This document shows positions 34,062 through 46,700 of a DNA stretch of 64,000 nucleotides, in pieces. The DNA comes from Reticulitermes speratus. Lineage: Eukaryota > Arthropoda > Insecta > Blattodea > Rhinotermitidae. Within the stretch, counting starts at the first letter, position 1; each line of letters begins with the position of its first letter. The DNA lies in contig JAJKFL010000330.1 of assembly GCA_021186555.1 (NCBI GenBank), positions 31,911,944 to 31,975,943 on the forward strand. Direction: 5' to 3'. A model generated the notes under the pieces. The model had not been told where the DNA came from. It worked only from the letters and a program-made list of their open reading frames with translations, and made no database searches. Both the position numbers and the translations under genes were made by a program.

Positions 34062-34583
34062 CAGGGGTCGGCAAACATTTTTTGTAAAGGGCCAAATAGT
34101 AAATATTTTAGGCTCTGCGGGCCAAGAGGCAAACTCGAGGATATTTATGTAGGTAGGCCTACTTAAATAACAAGAAAAAAAACTAATTTTCACAAATGTA
34201 TTGAACAAAATGTAACGTAATAATAATAATAAGTAGACTACAATTGTTTGAAATACAGCTCTACTAATGAGAAGAATGGAATTGCTTTTTTGAGATAACA
34301 TTTCACCAAATTGGGGTTCAAAGTTAGTACTCCCTATCATCACAATTGATTGCAAATGTTCACTGGAAACGCTGCCGAATTATAACTGTGTGGCGTCACA
34401 GCAGAGGCCACCAAGCAGCGTGCGAATGCGAAGCTATACGAGCGCCACATACGGTTCCGTTATAGCGCGTACTTTGAAATTTTAAAAGATTTGAAAATGT
34501 AAAATCCATTCTTAGCTCGCGGGCCGTACAAAAAGAGGCGGCAGGCCGGATTTGGCCCGCGGACCATAGTTTGCCGACCCCTG
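34062..34583. mobile_element. 522-bp non-autonomous hAT element with exact 8-bp duplication
   Basis: TGCTAGAG at 34054-34061 and 34584-34591. Ends CAGGGGTCGGCAAACAT and, complemented, CAGGGGTCGGCAAACTATGG. Subterminal blocks AAAGGGCCAAATAGTAAATA and GGCCGGATTTGGCCCGCGG. No transposase is encoded. These ends and subterminal blocks closely resemble a non-autonomous hAT family I recall from mammalian genomes. Confidence 0.93.
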
Positions 34584-34599
34584 TGCTAGAGGATCATAA

Positions 34600-35500
34600 T
34601 CTTAACTCCAGGTAGATAACTAACTGTGACTGGAATTGCAAACAGACCTCTTGAAAAAAATACAAATCACACCATTAATGAATAATCACATGTTATAACT
34701 TTGTAATTAGTGAAAGAATATACCATGGACATGCTCATTGCATATTAACCTGCAGACATTAAGTTATTAATGTAATGCAGACTATGAGACAGGATGGAGC
34801 TCAGTACCGTCTGACTTTTTCATTAAAATGCTTACTTTTAGAGTAATTTCTACCAAATACAGTTTAAGGGCATACAGAAGCATCCATTTATCATTATAAG
34901 AACATGCCTATTAAGTCTTATTTTTGGAAATGCTCTATCCAGTCTTTTTTTGTCATAATATTAATTGTTAGTTCCATTCTCTAAAAACAAAACACAGCAC
35001 ACTTTTAATACGTACACATTTCATAGTGATCATCACAGGGTAAATAACTGCAATGAAATAAATATTCATGTTCATAGTCAAACCAATGTAGTGAAAAATC
35101 AATTATACACGTGCTCCTGACAGAAAGGTCGTGTTGCACTGCTTTGTCATCTTCACACTCTGATGTGTAAGCTAAAAATTAACCTTCAGCATACAGCCTT
35201 TTAAATGCCAGGTTTCTGCTGCTGCTGAAGGACTATTCAATTTAAATGCCAACTATGGGACAATATTCAGTAGTAGGCGTATGCAGATAGTAATACACGG
35301 TAGCCAGCAGTAGCACCCGTCAATTGGTTCAATTTACATAACCAGCGTGTTACTGTTCAAGACTTAAAGCAGCGTGTTGCCGTGTTGCTGTTAGGGGCAC
35401 CTTGGTAGAGATCGATCGCATCATAGCATATATCGATATATCACATATACCGATAGTCTTATATATCGAAACTTATTAAACGGGTAAAATTTAATAAAAA
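34600..35500. other. No gene seen
   Basis: AT-rich unique sequence with no recognisable frame. Confidence 0.4.
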
Positions 35501-35519
35501 ATCATACTTTTAGTATCAT

Positions 35520-35678
35520 GAGATTCGACTTCTTAGGTGGGAAAACTTAATAAGCGGGAAGCTTCATATCCAGGAAAACTTAATGTACGCCTTATGGATT
35601 TTATTTCGGGACTTTAAGAATCAGACTTCTTACAGGGGAAGACTTCTTATGCGGGCACTTCTTATCTGGGTTCTACTG
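35520..35678. mobile_element. MITE, diverged copy of the 59447 family
   Basis: The right end (GGGACTTTAAGAATCAGACT then TCTTACAGGGGAAGACTTCT and GGGTTCTACTG) matches 59540-59618. The left terminal repeat is not recognisable, so the copy is rearranged or cut at the left. Confidence 0.7.
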
Positions 35679-36115
35679 TACTTTCCTCTGCCTCATACAG
35701 TTCTCATCACAACAAACTGTCATTCTTCAGCAAATTGGATTAGTTTTCATAATCTCTTAACCATAAAATTTGGACTGCAGATAGTTTCTCTTCTTGGTAC
35801 AATCTACAAATGTAGCAGCCACATTCAATGTGCTGCAGTATTACCGCTACTCAAAAAAATTACGAATATCAACTAGAAGCAAATGAGAAAGGAATCAATC
35901 AAGATATCCTGGACTGTTGCCACTTGCGAGGTAAACCAAAAACTGCCCTTGTATTCTTTCCTTCGTACTTCTACACTTACATGTTACTTCCCATTTTAAA
36001 CTAGTCTTCATTACACATGACTTATCTGAAATTATAAAATTTAGGAGGACGTTCTACTATAAATCCCAATGAAATGACATGAAGTGAGCTTCACTGCTGT
36101 CATCAATTGTAAATA

Positions 36116-37018
36116 CCGTATATTCTCGAATCTAAACCGCACCCGAATCTAATCCGCACCCAGTTTTTGGCGACTTCTTAAACGGGGGAAAAAAAAAGTT
36201 AGTTCGCGATTCTAATCCGCACCTTTCCTTCAACCACCCCTTGCCCACGGGGCGATTGATTGAATAATATTGGATGTTACCAATGCGTTAAAATCCGACG
36301 CTACGCCTGTGGCCGATGAGTCATACCGATAGAGGCGGGGCCTTTCTCAACAGACGTGCGCAATCTCGTCTGAAGCCAGCTGATCTTTAGTTGTTGAAAC
36401 GTGGGAGGTGCTTGTTCCAATTTGTCGTGTACTGTAGTTATGGAAGAGGGACACCTGAAATCTAAACGACTCTCATATACGGCAAAGTTCAAACGTGAAG
36501 TTATTCGGTGCGCAGAGGAGAATGGAAACCGCAAAGCCGCTGCAATTTTTGGAGTTGATGAAAGCAACGTTCGACTATGGCGGAAACACAAGGCAGCGAT
36601 CAGCGGGTGTGAGGCGTCACGAAGGAAATTCACTGGACCCAAGAAAGGACGATTTCCTGAAATTGATGATGCAGTCTTCACGTTTTTTCAAGAGAGACGC
36701 AAGACTGGACTGTTTGTGAGTTATGATCTACTCGCGAGGAGGCGATAAAGAAGGCCAGATCTTTGAACATTCCTCGAATTATGAGTGATGACGGCGAGTC
36801 TGATGAATAATAAATTATAATAATAAATAATAAAATAATAGATTATTGTATTGTTCTTACGTTGTTTATTAATTACGTTAATTACGTTATTGTTATATTG
36901 TACAGCAGCTCAATCATTTTTCCAAAATCCAGCTCTAGACCGCGAATCTAATCCGCATCTGATTTTTTAGCCCTCTAAAACTGTAAAAAAAGTGCGGATT
37001 AGATTCGAGAATATACGG
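36116..37018 (+). mobile_element. 903-bp pogo-type element with terminal inverted repeats and TA duplication
   Basis: The left end and complemented right end both start CCGTATATTCTCGAATCTAA-like sequence and continue into CCGCAC; TA flanks at 36114-36115 and 37019-37020. It encodes only a pogo-type DNA-binding domain (36440-36748), so it is an internally deleted, non-autonomous element. Confidence 0.92.
36440..36748 (+). CDS. Pogo-type helix-turn-helix domain, no DDE catalytic domain
   Basis: From the ATG at 36440 the frame reads MEEGHLKSKRLSYTAKFKRE, then VIRCAEENGNRKAAAIFGVD, ESNVRLWRKHKAAISG and KKGRFPEIDDAVFTFFQERR. This matches the N-terminal CENP-B/pogo helix-turn-helix and the start of the second DNA-binding half. 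The frame stops after ATG plus about 102 codons (LLARRR); a full pogo transposase would continue for several hundred residues with a DDE/D domain. An upstream in-frame ATG at 36401 is possible; 36440 is chosen because homology begins there. It may be a dead remnant, or could in principle make a short DNA-binding protein that competes at the element's ends. Confidence 0.6.
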   Translation: MEEGHLKSKRLSYTAKFKREVIRCAEENGNRKAAAIFGVDESNVRLWRKHKAAISGCEASRRKFTGPKKGRFPEIDDAVFTFFQERRKTGLFVSYDLLARRR

Positions 37019-37519
37019 TACTTCACCTTATGCGGTTCTCTTCTTCTGTCACTGAGTAAACTATTTAAACTTTTATGGTCCTATCCTAAAATAAGGATTT
37101 TATTTCATCTATACATCTTTAAATTTATCCATCAGCTTGTGCCACCTTTCAGAAATAGTCTGAACTACATTAGTTCATATTCTGGCCACTCTGTATTGTA
37201 GATATAGGCATTTGTGTCTAGCATCTGTTTTCAACTTCCTACTCGCAACATGAAATTATATGTAATTTATTTTAAATGCAGATATTTTACAGTCTGTTGA
37301 AGAAATAGGGTCTCATGAAAGTTTCAGTGCCTGTAAATATTTGACTGATTTACTGCATACCAAACATAAAATAATCACAGGAAATAAGTAAGCAGTGAGT
37401 GAGGCATCACAGTAGTGAAAAACTCATTGGAAAGTACCTGCTAAGTAAAAGTGTTTCACTGCACCACCTGGCGAACATAATCTATGAGCTGTAAGAGGAC
37501 ACTATGACACTACATTTAC

Positions 37520-37723
37520 CTGAGGTTTGTCTGTGTGGACCTGGGGAGCACTAGTAATAATACGAGTACCAGGGGGACCTGTGACTGGCAGGAGAGAGAA
37601 CCAGGGGGCATTAGTGCAGAGGGAGAGCACACCGGGGTCCTCGCCTGTGTTGCTGGTGGGTGCACGCAGTCCAGACACAACTGCTAGCTTCTCTGGCCAC
37701 GCAACCAGCACACCCAACAAACC
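37520..37723 (-). CDS. COG1: COG1 exon 15 (possibly the last coding exon)
   Basis: Residues 798-865: GLLGVLVAWPEKLAVVSGLR, then APWFSLLPVTGPPG in the position of human RFGLLPLSM. It ends at CAG/GTAAAT; alternatively it runs on five codons to a stop. Human COG1 has about 60 more residues after this point. Confidence 0.85.
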
Positions 37724-40700
37724 CTGTTTGAAGGTATCAGACTATTAAGAAATATTTGAGAATGAATGTTCTGAAGGATCATAGCACTTTCATCTTCACA
37801 GGTTGAACAGTCCAAGAAGAATGGTTTTGCAGTCAACTGTTCTACAGGTTGGTCTTCGAGGAGAGCACCATTATTCTTGGACTGCTTAAACCTGAAGACG
37901 AAGGTGCTATGATCCTTCAAATCGTCAGGAATTACTCACCCAACTACAAAGCATCACATCCCAGAAAACTCGAATCTTTACTTCACTTTTCCTGTCACAC
38001 ATTCCATCAACATTCCATACTCACATCCATTCATCAGTCCCATTAATAGTCCCGATAATGAAAATGTCATTAAAGTAAATCCAAACCACAAGAAATGAGC
38101 TCAGTGAAAACATGTACAGTAAAACCCTGATTTAATGTTCCCACATCTTGTGAAATCCCGGATTTAGTGATGATTTTTTCATGTCCCGACAATAGCTCCA
38201 TATAAACAATGTACCTCCATTTAATGAAAACCTCGATTTAGTGAAATATATTCTAATCCCCCAGCAATTCATTAAATAGGGGTTTTACTGTATGTTGCTT
38301 CTTAGTCAAAGTATCAAAGTAGTTAGTAAATTTTTTTTTTTTTGCTAGCAGACCGTTGTTATAATGTAAGATCATGAACTATGCCTGAAGCCACAGACAA
38401 CACTTACTTGGAGGTATTGACTGGTGAAAGTGCACACTGATATTACAGAGTTCCATTTTATGAAATTTCAAACAGGAGGACCACCAGTAACAGCAGCGTA
38501 GCAAGAAAAGCCCAAAAGCAGTAATACCACTACCATGATGAAATGAAGAATGTTAATCTACCTGAGTCCTCTGTACACTCCTCTTAATATTGTTCTGGAT
38601 GTAGGGACAGTAAACATCCAAGTCAAATGGATCAATTTTATCTTCAAACTTGTCACTTATCAACTGAGACTTTGCCATCAGCACCTGTGATAAGAAATAT
38701 CAACAAATCACATACACTCCTTTAATAACATACATGATGACCTTCTAAGCTTCAAAAGTTCCCGAGAACTAGAGATAATCTCATATACAAGCAAAAATTT
38801 AAATTAAATCTGTGGTCTTCTGGGTAATTACACGGCGTCGTGTGGAAATTATTTACCGACGTTTCGGGACAACGTGTCGGTCCCATCTTCACGGGTCAAG
38901 ATTCCAAGTAGGAAAGAAAGCCAGAAAAGAAACTTGGCAGCATAGCGGGGTGGGGAAAACGTGCGATGTTGGGCAGCCGATAGGCTGAGAGAGGGGGGTG
39001 TGGTACAAGGTCACAATATGTACTGGTGCGGCGGGGTGAAAAATATGTCTGGAATGCGGCGACAACTTGAAGGGAGTGAGACGAACTGAACGGAATGAAT
39101 GAAGGAGTAAATGAACAAAACCAAGGAAAAATAAGAGAAAAGAGGTCGAAACCAATAAGAATAAATGAATTAGTATAAGAATCATAAAGAAGGGGAAAAG
39201 GAAAAATTAAATAAGAGTAAAGAATTAGTAAAAGAAAAATATAAAAACCGAAATGACATGAAAAAAACAAAAAAATGCTTAAATGCAGCTTGGCATTTAA
39301 CACCTGTTGTGGATGACTTAATGGCCACCATACTTATAACTGAACCTCATGTTTGGTACATTTCATAGCCAACATTTTTACTTAAAATATCTAAGTTCAA
39401 CCACTACCTGAACTGGAAGAAAAACTGTGAAAAACCACATTCTGAACACTGTAAACATCCGACATATTTGATCAAAGATCTTTATTGATCTTTATTAAAA
39501 AGTTCATAAACCATTTCTTCTGTTACAAAACCTAAAAGTAATCCAGAATTATGCATCACCTTGTTGTCTCGTGGTACAAGTAGCATTGTAAGATATTTGA
39601 CGTCCAGAAGCAGCTGCATGGCCTGCGGTTGAGAGATGAGAGTAGCATTGCTGATTTCATCGTAGTGTCCTAGCATGTCATCTACGAGGCATTCCACCAA
39701 GTCCTGGTGGATTTTTCTATAACAAATATTAATACAATAAAGATTGGAGATTTTCACACTGATCTGTGTTCAGACTACTGTCTTTTGGGTCATGACATTG
39801 CAGTCTTATCATTCAGTACCATGTTTCAGAGGCACATGCTGCTTCAATCTTCCCTCCCCTTCGTGTGGATCTGCATGACCAATTTCATGTGACCTCATAC
39901 ACAGGTTGATTCAAGACTTAATGTTCTAACTTCAAGACCTTATTTCTGAGGCCACACAACGTCAGACATGTCACAAAAACATATGTCACATTCTCAAGTG
40001 CTACAAAGCTGTGGGCATGCCACACTGTATAATGGCATGCAGAAAAATCTGTCACATGTATTACATGTGCCTGTGGAAAAATAATTGTTTTCTACTTTGC
40101 ATGATCTCAGGCTTCCGCCGCGGTGTACGCTGGAATGTTACGCAGCATATGTTGGGAGTTTACTGATGTTTTGGAACGGACAGGTTGTCCCAAAACGTAA
40201 CTAATTACCAATCTAAGCTTTGTAACGTCTCACAGGAGCGAAGATCTTGTGTTTGTACTTAAAATATGATGGGAGTACCTCTCTAATTTTAGTTCTGCAA
40301 GGAAAATATATCTCAATTGTCACTTCTCTGTTTGGTGGATCAGTCACGGTGGTCCAAAACATTCACCACTGAGATCCTCAGACCTCAGTCTAATGCTAAC
40401 AGTAATATCTTTTATCATGCAACCATGTATTAGTAAAAATGTGTATCAAAATCTTGGATTCACAAGCAAGGAAGAACAATAACACAATGACAGTCCAGTA
40501 ATGTCATTTATTAAGTTTTGTGCTTTAACTTTATTTGTCTGCAGTAACTTTATTGTACACCTCTTAAATGAATGTATGACGATGAGGAAGAAGGCGTAAG
40601 CAGCTACTGGATGACCTTAAGGAAAAGAGAAGATACTGGAAATTGAAAGAGGAAGCACTAGATCACACCATGTGGAGAACTCGCTTTGGAAGAGGCTATG

Positions 40701-43700
40701 GACCTGTCGTAAGACAGACTACAGAATGAATGAATAAATGTATGACTGTTGCATGTGCATGTGTGTACACGTTACCTTGCCTGACAAGTAAACAAAATGT
40801 CCAAAAATTAATATTCCCCGTCAGATGATGTTATAATGCATTTTCACTATTTGAGGTCAGATAATTCTTGTGCAGGTCCTCATTCCTTAAAACAAACCTT
40901 GGTAGTGTGTGGGGTGCCACAGTGCTGATCATCTGTGCCATGGAATTCAGTAATGACTGCAGTGGCAGACTCGGTTGGGATGGAACCTTGATGTCCGAGT
41001 GAATGCTGCGTCCCTCCTCTGTTTCTTCCTCAATACTAACAATATCCCATTGCTGTAACACCAGTATCAATTTTTGTATTATTCAAAGTTATATTATTAA
41101 ACCAACCAATCAAATCCATGAAGCAGAAAACACGTTAAAAAGGAAATGGCTGCTATGATAGTCAAAAAATTCCACACTTTCATGGAACCCAAACGCCCAT
41201 TACTGTGTTCACAAGAGATTGCACCAGTCCATTTTCTAAGCAAGCTGAATCATGTCCTTACCTTCAAATTCTATTCATTTAAAATCCATTTTAATACCAT
41301 CTTCCCATCTATGCAAAGTCTTCCAAGTGGTCTCTTTCCTTCAGGTGTTCCCACCAAACCCCTGTATGCGTTTCTCTTCTCCCATGCATGCCGTATGCCC
41401 CACCCATCTCATCCTCCTTCATTTGATCACCCTAATGAAATCTTGTGAGGCGTACAAATCATGAAGCCCCTCACTATGCAGTTTCCTCCAGCCTTCTGTT
41501 ACTTCCTCTGTCTTAAGTAACAGATATCTTCTTTAGCAATCTGTTCTTCAACACCCTCAGTGTGCCACACCAAGTTACACAATCACGTGAAACAACAGGT
41601 AAAATTATAGTTTTATATATTTTAATCTTGCAAAATGCTTAAATGATAATTAGAATTTGATGAAGTCTGCCTGTCTGTGACTTTAAAGACCAAGTCCATC
41701 TTGTGGCCATCACAGAGACATTTCTCATCCATTTGACGCGTATCCCATCTTAACTACAACTGAATTCAATCTCACCTATCTAATCAACATAATTTAATAG
41801 GAAATTCATACTTATCTGGGCTAGTAAACCCAACATATAAATATTTTTAACCTTGTATTCAACATGCATAAAAATCAATGGTAGGACAACATGTCATATA
41901 AAAGCGAAGCAACTTTCTTTCAATAAGTCATTAATATCCTCCCAAGTATCCGAGCTCATACACAAACAAATAAAAAAAACTGCACCATCCAGGCTTCGAA
42001 ACATTTTGCGAACCTCTGAGAGTACATCCACCCCTGCAAGTTCACACCACTGTGAGATATGACACACACTAACACATGTCTACAATCATTAATTCACTAT
42101 TCAGTATTTTAATTAACTTCATATTACTGTAAAGATTAAATATATGTTGAACGTGGATATATCCATACTGAAAAAGGCATGTATTGTTTAAATGGAAATG
42201 GTGCATTAAACGCTGGCTCGGATAAAAACAGAATTCTTCCAAAAATTACACCTAAAATATTCCACCATTTTTTCATCTACCCTCCAGCACCCCCAAAGAG
42301 ATGATAAAAAACTCAAAAACTTACCTGATCATTCATTGTCTTACCGGAATAGAGTGGAGGAGATTGCTGAGGTTCTGAGAGTAACACAGCTTTGTCTTTG
42401 ATAATTCCTGCAGCTTAACGGAAATGAAATGCTGCCACAGTTGCCAAGTTGCCACGCTTTCCTGTCTCAACATTAAACACACATCTTGCCATGGAGTTGA
42501 TGCAGGTGGAGCACCTACAGTGATCTGTAAACAAAAAAATATCTTCAAAATGTTTGCGTTCCACAGTACTTACATCAAGCTCAGCAGTGCAATTAGTTTT
42601 GACCATGTAATATGTCCTATTTTTGATAACCAAAAAATATGAACATTCAACATTTTAAATGCCAGCACTTAATCCTTTGATGCCAGAATTAAATTTCCAG
42701 TTCAATCTGCAAAACTCTGGCTATAAATTACAAAATTTAATTTTTTCATGCAAAATCTTACCCCCCTCCCCTTGCCCCAAAAAACTAAAATAACAAAAGT
42801 AAAACCAAAAAAATTCAATAGGGCTGTACAAAAATGGCCATAATTGGCAAGCACATATGCCACATCATTAGGGAACTGAATCCAGCACCCTTTAACGCAG
42901 CATATACTTTGTTTGGTACCAGCAGGTTAAACATAATGTCAACATAAATAACACTGATGCAAAATTCATGTCTGTGACATTTCTTTACTTCTGTTCTCTT
43001 GTCGGCTTCATAACATCTCCACTTTTTTACTTACCTTAAGGTTGATAGTGTTCTGACTAAGACAAAAACATTTCTGCAGATTGGGGCAAAGATCACACAG
43101 TGCCTGCAGGAATCGTGCTATCATTACAACCCACGCACTATTCACCTCTCTTCCACCCACTTCTGTCAAATACTGAACCTTGACGAATTCAATTAACCTA
43201 GAGCAGAGGGAAAAGTCTTAGTTAAGCAAAAAGATAATAATTGACAACACAGCACATTAACCTGTAAAATGATCAATTCAGAAAGGGTGGGGGGGGGGGG
43301 GGGGGGGGGGAGCATGACAAATGGTAAAAACTTAACTCATTTGTGTGCCCTTTGGTTTTTGGATATTTTCTGTTCACTTCCTTCCCATCTTTTATTTATT
43401 TTACACACCATAAACATTCCACATCTGTTACAAAAGAAGTTACTTTTCTTTGTTGGATCTGGCCTGGGGGAAGAATGTCACAAAGCAACCACAGTACACG
43501 GTTCCCCAAGTGGAACCAGTAGCTAGTGGGGCGATAAGTAACGAAAAGTACGCCACAATCTTCTGTGCTGTGCAGATGCGAGGGCTTCCACAACCTAATC
43601 TCACGATACACATCACAGCAGGTACCCTTCTAGAACTTCACTGATGATTAGAAACCTAACGAAACCTAAGCCATGTCCTCCTCCAACTGAAAGCTGTGAC

Positions 43701-46700
43701 CTTAAGCTTCTACCAGGGAAATAACCGCCCATGACTTCCCACCACACTATGCAGATGTACGTGAGTCTACAAGGCTGTAGGACATTTGTGGCTGATTACA
43801 TTACAGCTCCCAGTCAGTGGTAAAAGGCCAGAATAATGCAGCAAGATCAACCGTTGTATGGCCGTCTGATTGTCTGCACTGTCTGGATGCCATAAGAAGT
43901 GCTATGTGGGTGTACTTGACTTATGGTTTGGGCTCCACATCACACCCAGAATTGTGTATAGCTATGCAAACTCTGCACTGAATCCTCAGTATCAACTTAC
44001 CGCTGAATACTCTCCATGCTGCACGTCTGCAAATGCTGCTGTACCTCATTTCTATCGAGGGTCTCAACGCTCTTCTGCAGATAATGTTGCAGATCCTGCA
44101 GCAACACTAACAACTGCGAGTCCAATTCAGCACACAGGCGTTCCACGCATGGCGAATAACCCTTAGTTTTCATCAGCAAACCTACATGTTGTATAGCAAA
44201 GTACATGTAACACACAGACAGCAACCCCAGAAGGTAAAATATAAAGTTAGAACAGATGGCATACTACAGTGAAATCATTCTAACTACACACGCATCATTC
44301 AGTCATGCAACGGGAGAGACAGACACTGCTCACGTCAATTTGAGCTCCACAAACACATTGGCCACAGCAAACTAAGGGGTTGCACATACTATTTCTCTTC
44401 AGTATTACTCCAATACATCACCGCATTTCTACCACGCGAAGAGCTTACATGTTACGTGCTGGCTAAATGTAATACCAGGTACACCACTTTTATTTCCAAC
44501 TACTGCGCAAAGCTTAGTTTTTGCAGTAGTTGGAAACAAAACTAGTGTGTAGAAGACAACTGCAAGGAATACGTGTAAGGTTAAATATGTAGTACCAAGC
44601 ATCTGCGACTGTACAATAATACAAATTGTTGTGCTGAAAGGCCACATGACATACACATTTGAACAGTGAGAGTTTATGAAAAATATTTATATGAAAAGTG
44701 GCTGTGTAAGAAAAGAAGACTCTGGTGTATATTGTGGATGTTACAGTTTCAAATAGGACAATTATTTGTACACTTATAAATAAATAAAGACAGGCAGGAT
44801 CATTACTGGACAAACAAGCACTTCCAAACAGAACTCAAAACCAAGGCACAGAAGTCCCAATCCCTTTAACTTGCGTGTTGTTATATTCTGGCAGTGGAAG
44901 TTTATAAACCTTCGCCTCATTACGCAGTTCACTGATCCTCCTGTTACTTCCTCCCTTTGAGGTCAAAATATTATCAATTAGTGACCTCCTCATACTGAGA
45001 GGTCTAGTTTCACGCTCATAGCCTCATGGTGATGTTTATCTGTGTCATTTATTTAAGACTTTGTATGCTTCCTTTTCCAGAATAAATTTTTAAAATAAAC
45101 ACTGATAAAGAGCCCATATTTGTGGCCGATACTTTAATATGAAGTAATAGCCCATGCATAAAACCTTTGTTCAGTAATTCACATTTACTTACAAAAAGTC
45201 TCTCCCGAATTTTTGCAACCACCAGACAGTGGTCACTTCCAAAACTAGCTCCTCTAGAAAAGGAAATCTTACAGTAATTAATATGGGTACACGTTAAGCA
45301 TACCTTTCAAAAGTGACTGTAAATACGTCTATTCACAAAGGAATGACAAACGAAGTCTCAACTGTTGACATTTGGAAACTCCATATTTAAAATTCCTTCC
45401 CACTCCACATAACATGCTACTTCACCTCTTTTTTGTTGCTGATCTTGGCTGTTCTCTCCCTGAGGTAGATCACTGGCCCATTCCTTCCATATAAACCAAC
45501 GGAGATCATGCTCTGGTTGTGTGCTCCTGTCCACAAGAGAAAATTCATGAGCCATTAGAACAGAAATGTTACATGACACAGGTACATTTATCATGTGTTT
45601 ATGTTAATGGGTGACCTCAAATGTCACGGGCTTCAGCCCAGTTTGCATGAAAGTTAGGCAGCACAGACATACAGTCATACTTGGGACATCTCTTTCCTGA
45701 TACAATACAGAACGTAAGGGAAGAGGAACTATTCTACGACTGGATGTAGATTAAACCTAATTAAGAATGATATAAATTTACTCTTGTTGTTTCCAGTATT
45801 TTTCACATTAGTGCTTGAACAGTAAAAATCAAACGACCACAATATCAAATCCAGTATGAAGTTCATAACTCGCCTTTCTTGCGAACTATCTTGCGTAACG
45901 GCAGCAAGTGTTGACTGTAATTGTACAAGTGTTGCACCCCACTGCTGGGACACAAGAGACTTCGCTCTTTGGGTGATGAGTGGCTGGAAGTAGGCATCCC
46001 AGAAATTGAAATTCTGTGGCAGCAGCAGCTGCTGGCACATGACGTCCCAGTTTCTAGCTCTTTCCAGGTTACTAGCTTCCTCACGTATCCCATCTAGGCC
46101 CCGTATGGAGTTCACAAAACTCAGCAACGCTGTCACTTGCTGTTGGACAAAGTCCTGCACCCAGTCAAGCCAACGAGTAATATTTTCACGCATGTCTCCT
46201 GGTGATACTGGATTCACCGGTTCTGCTGTGGAAGGCCTACCAACATGCAATGCAGAGTCACAAAAAGTAACCAGAGGTATGCAAAGCTTTACATACATGA
46301 TGTGACAAGGCAAAGTACAAATACAGACTATCCCATACCGACCGAGTTATGCCAGCATGACCAATGCAGTATATGTGACAACATAACCGATTTTTGGTCA
46401 TGTTTCTTCCATCTGCCATTACCAGAATCTTTGTGAAGTAGGCTGTTTGTGTGTTTTGACTCTGAATATAGTCCTTAAGATTCCATTTTAAAGACTTTAC
46501 AAAAGGTGGATCCACTGTTACAATTACATCATACTAGTGACACTTGTATATGAGCACTTGACTACATTCTGTACAGGTAAGTGTTTTTACGCTGTCACAT
46601 AACTGTGGGTGTTTTTATCAGGTTTCACATCTTATAACGACACTTTATAGGACCAAGGGAATTTATAGTTATTCTGTAAAACAATAAAAAATGTTAAAAA

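Noticed and set aside
36301-36681. 126-codon minus-strand frame
   Set aside because: Shadow of the pogo helix-turn-helix frame on the plus strand.
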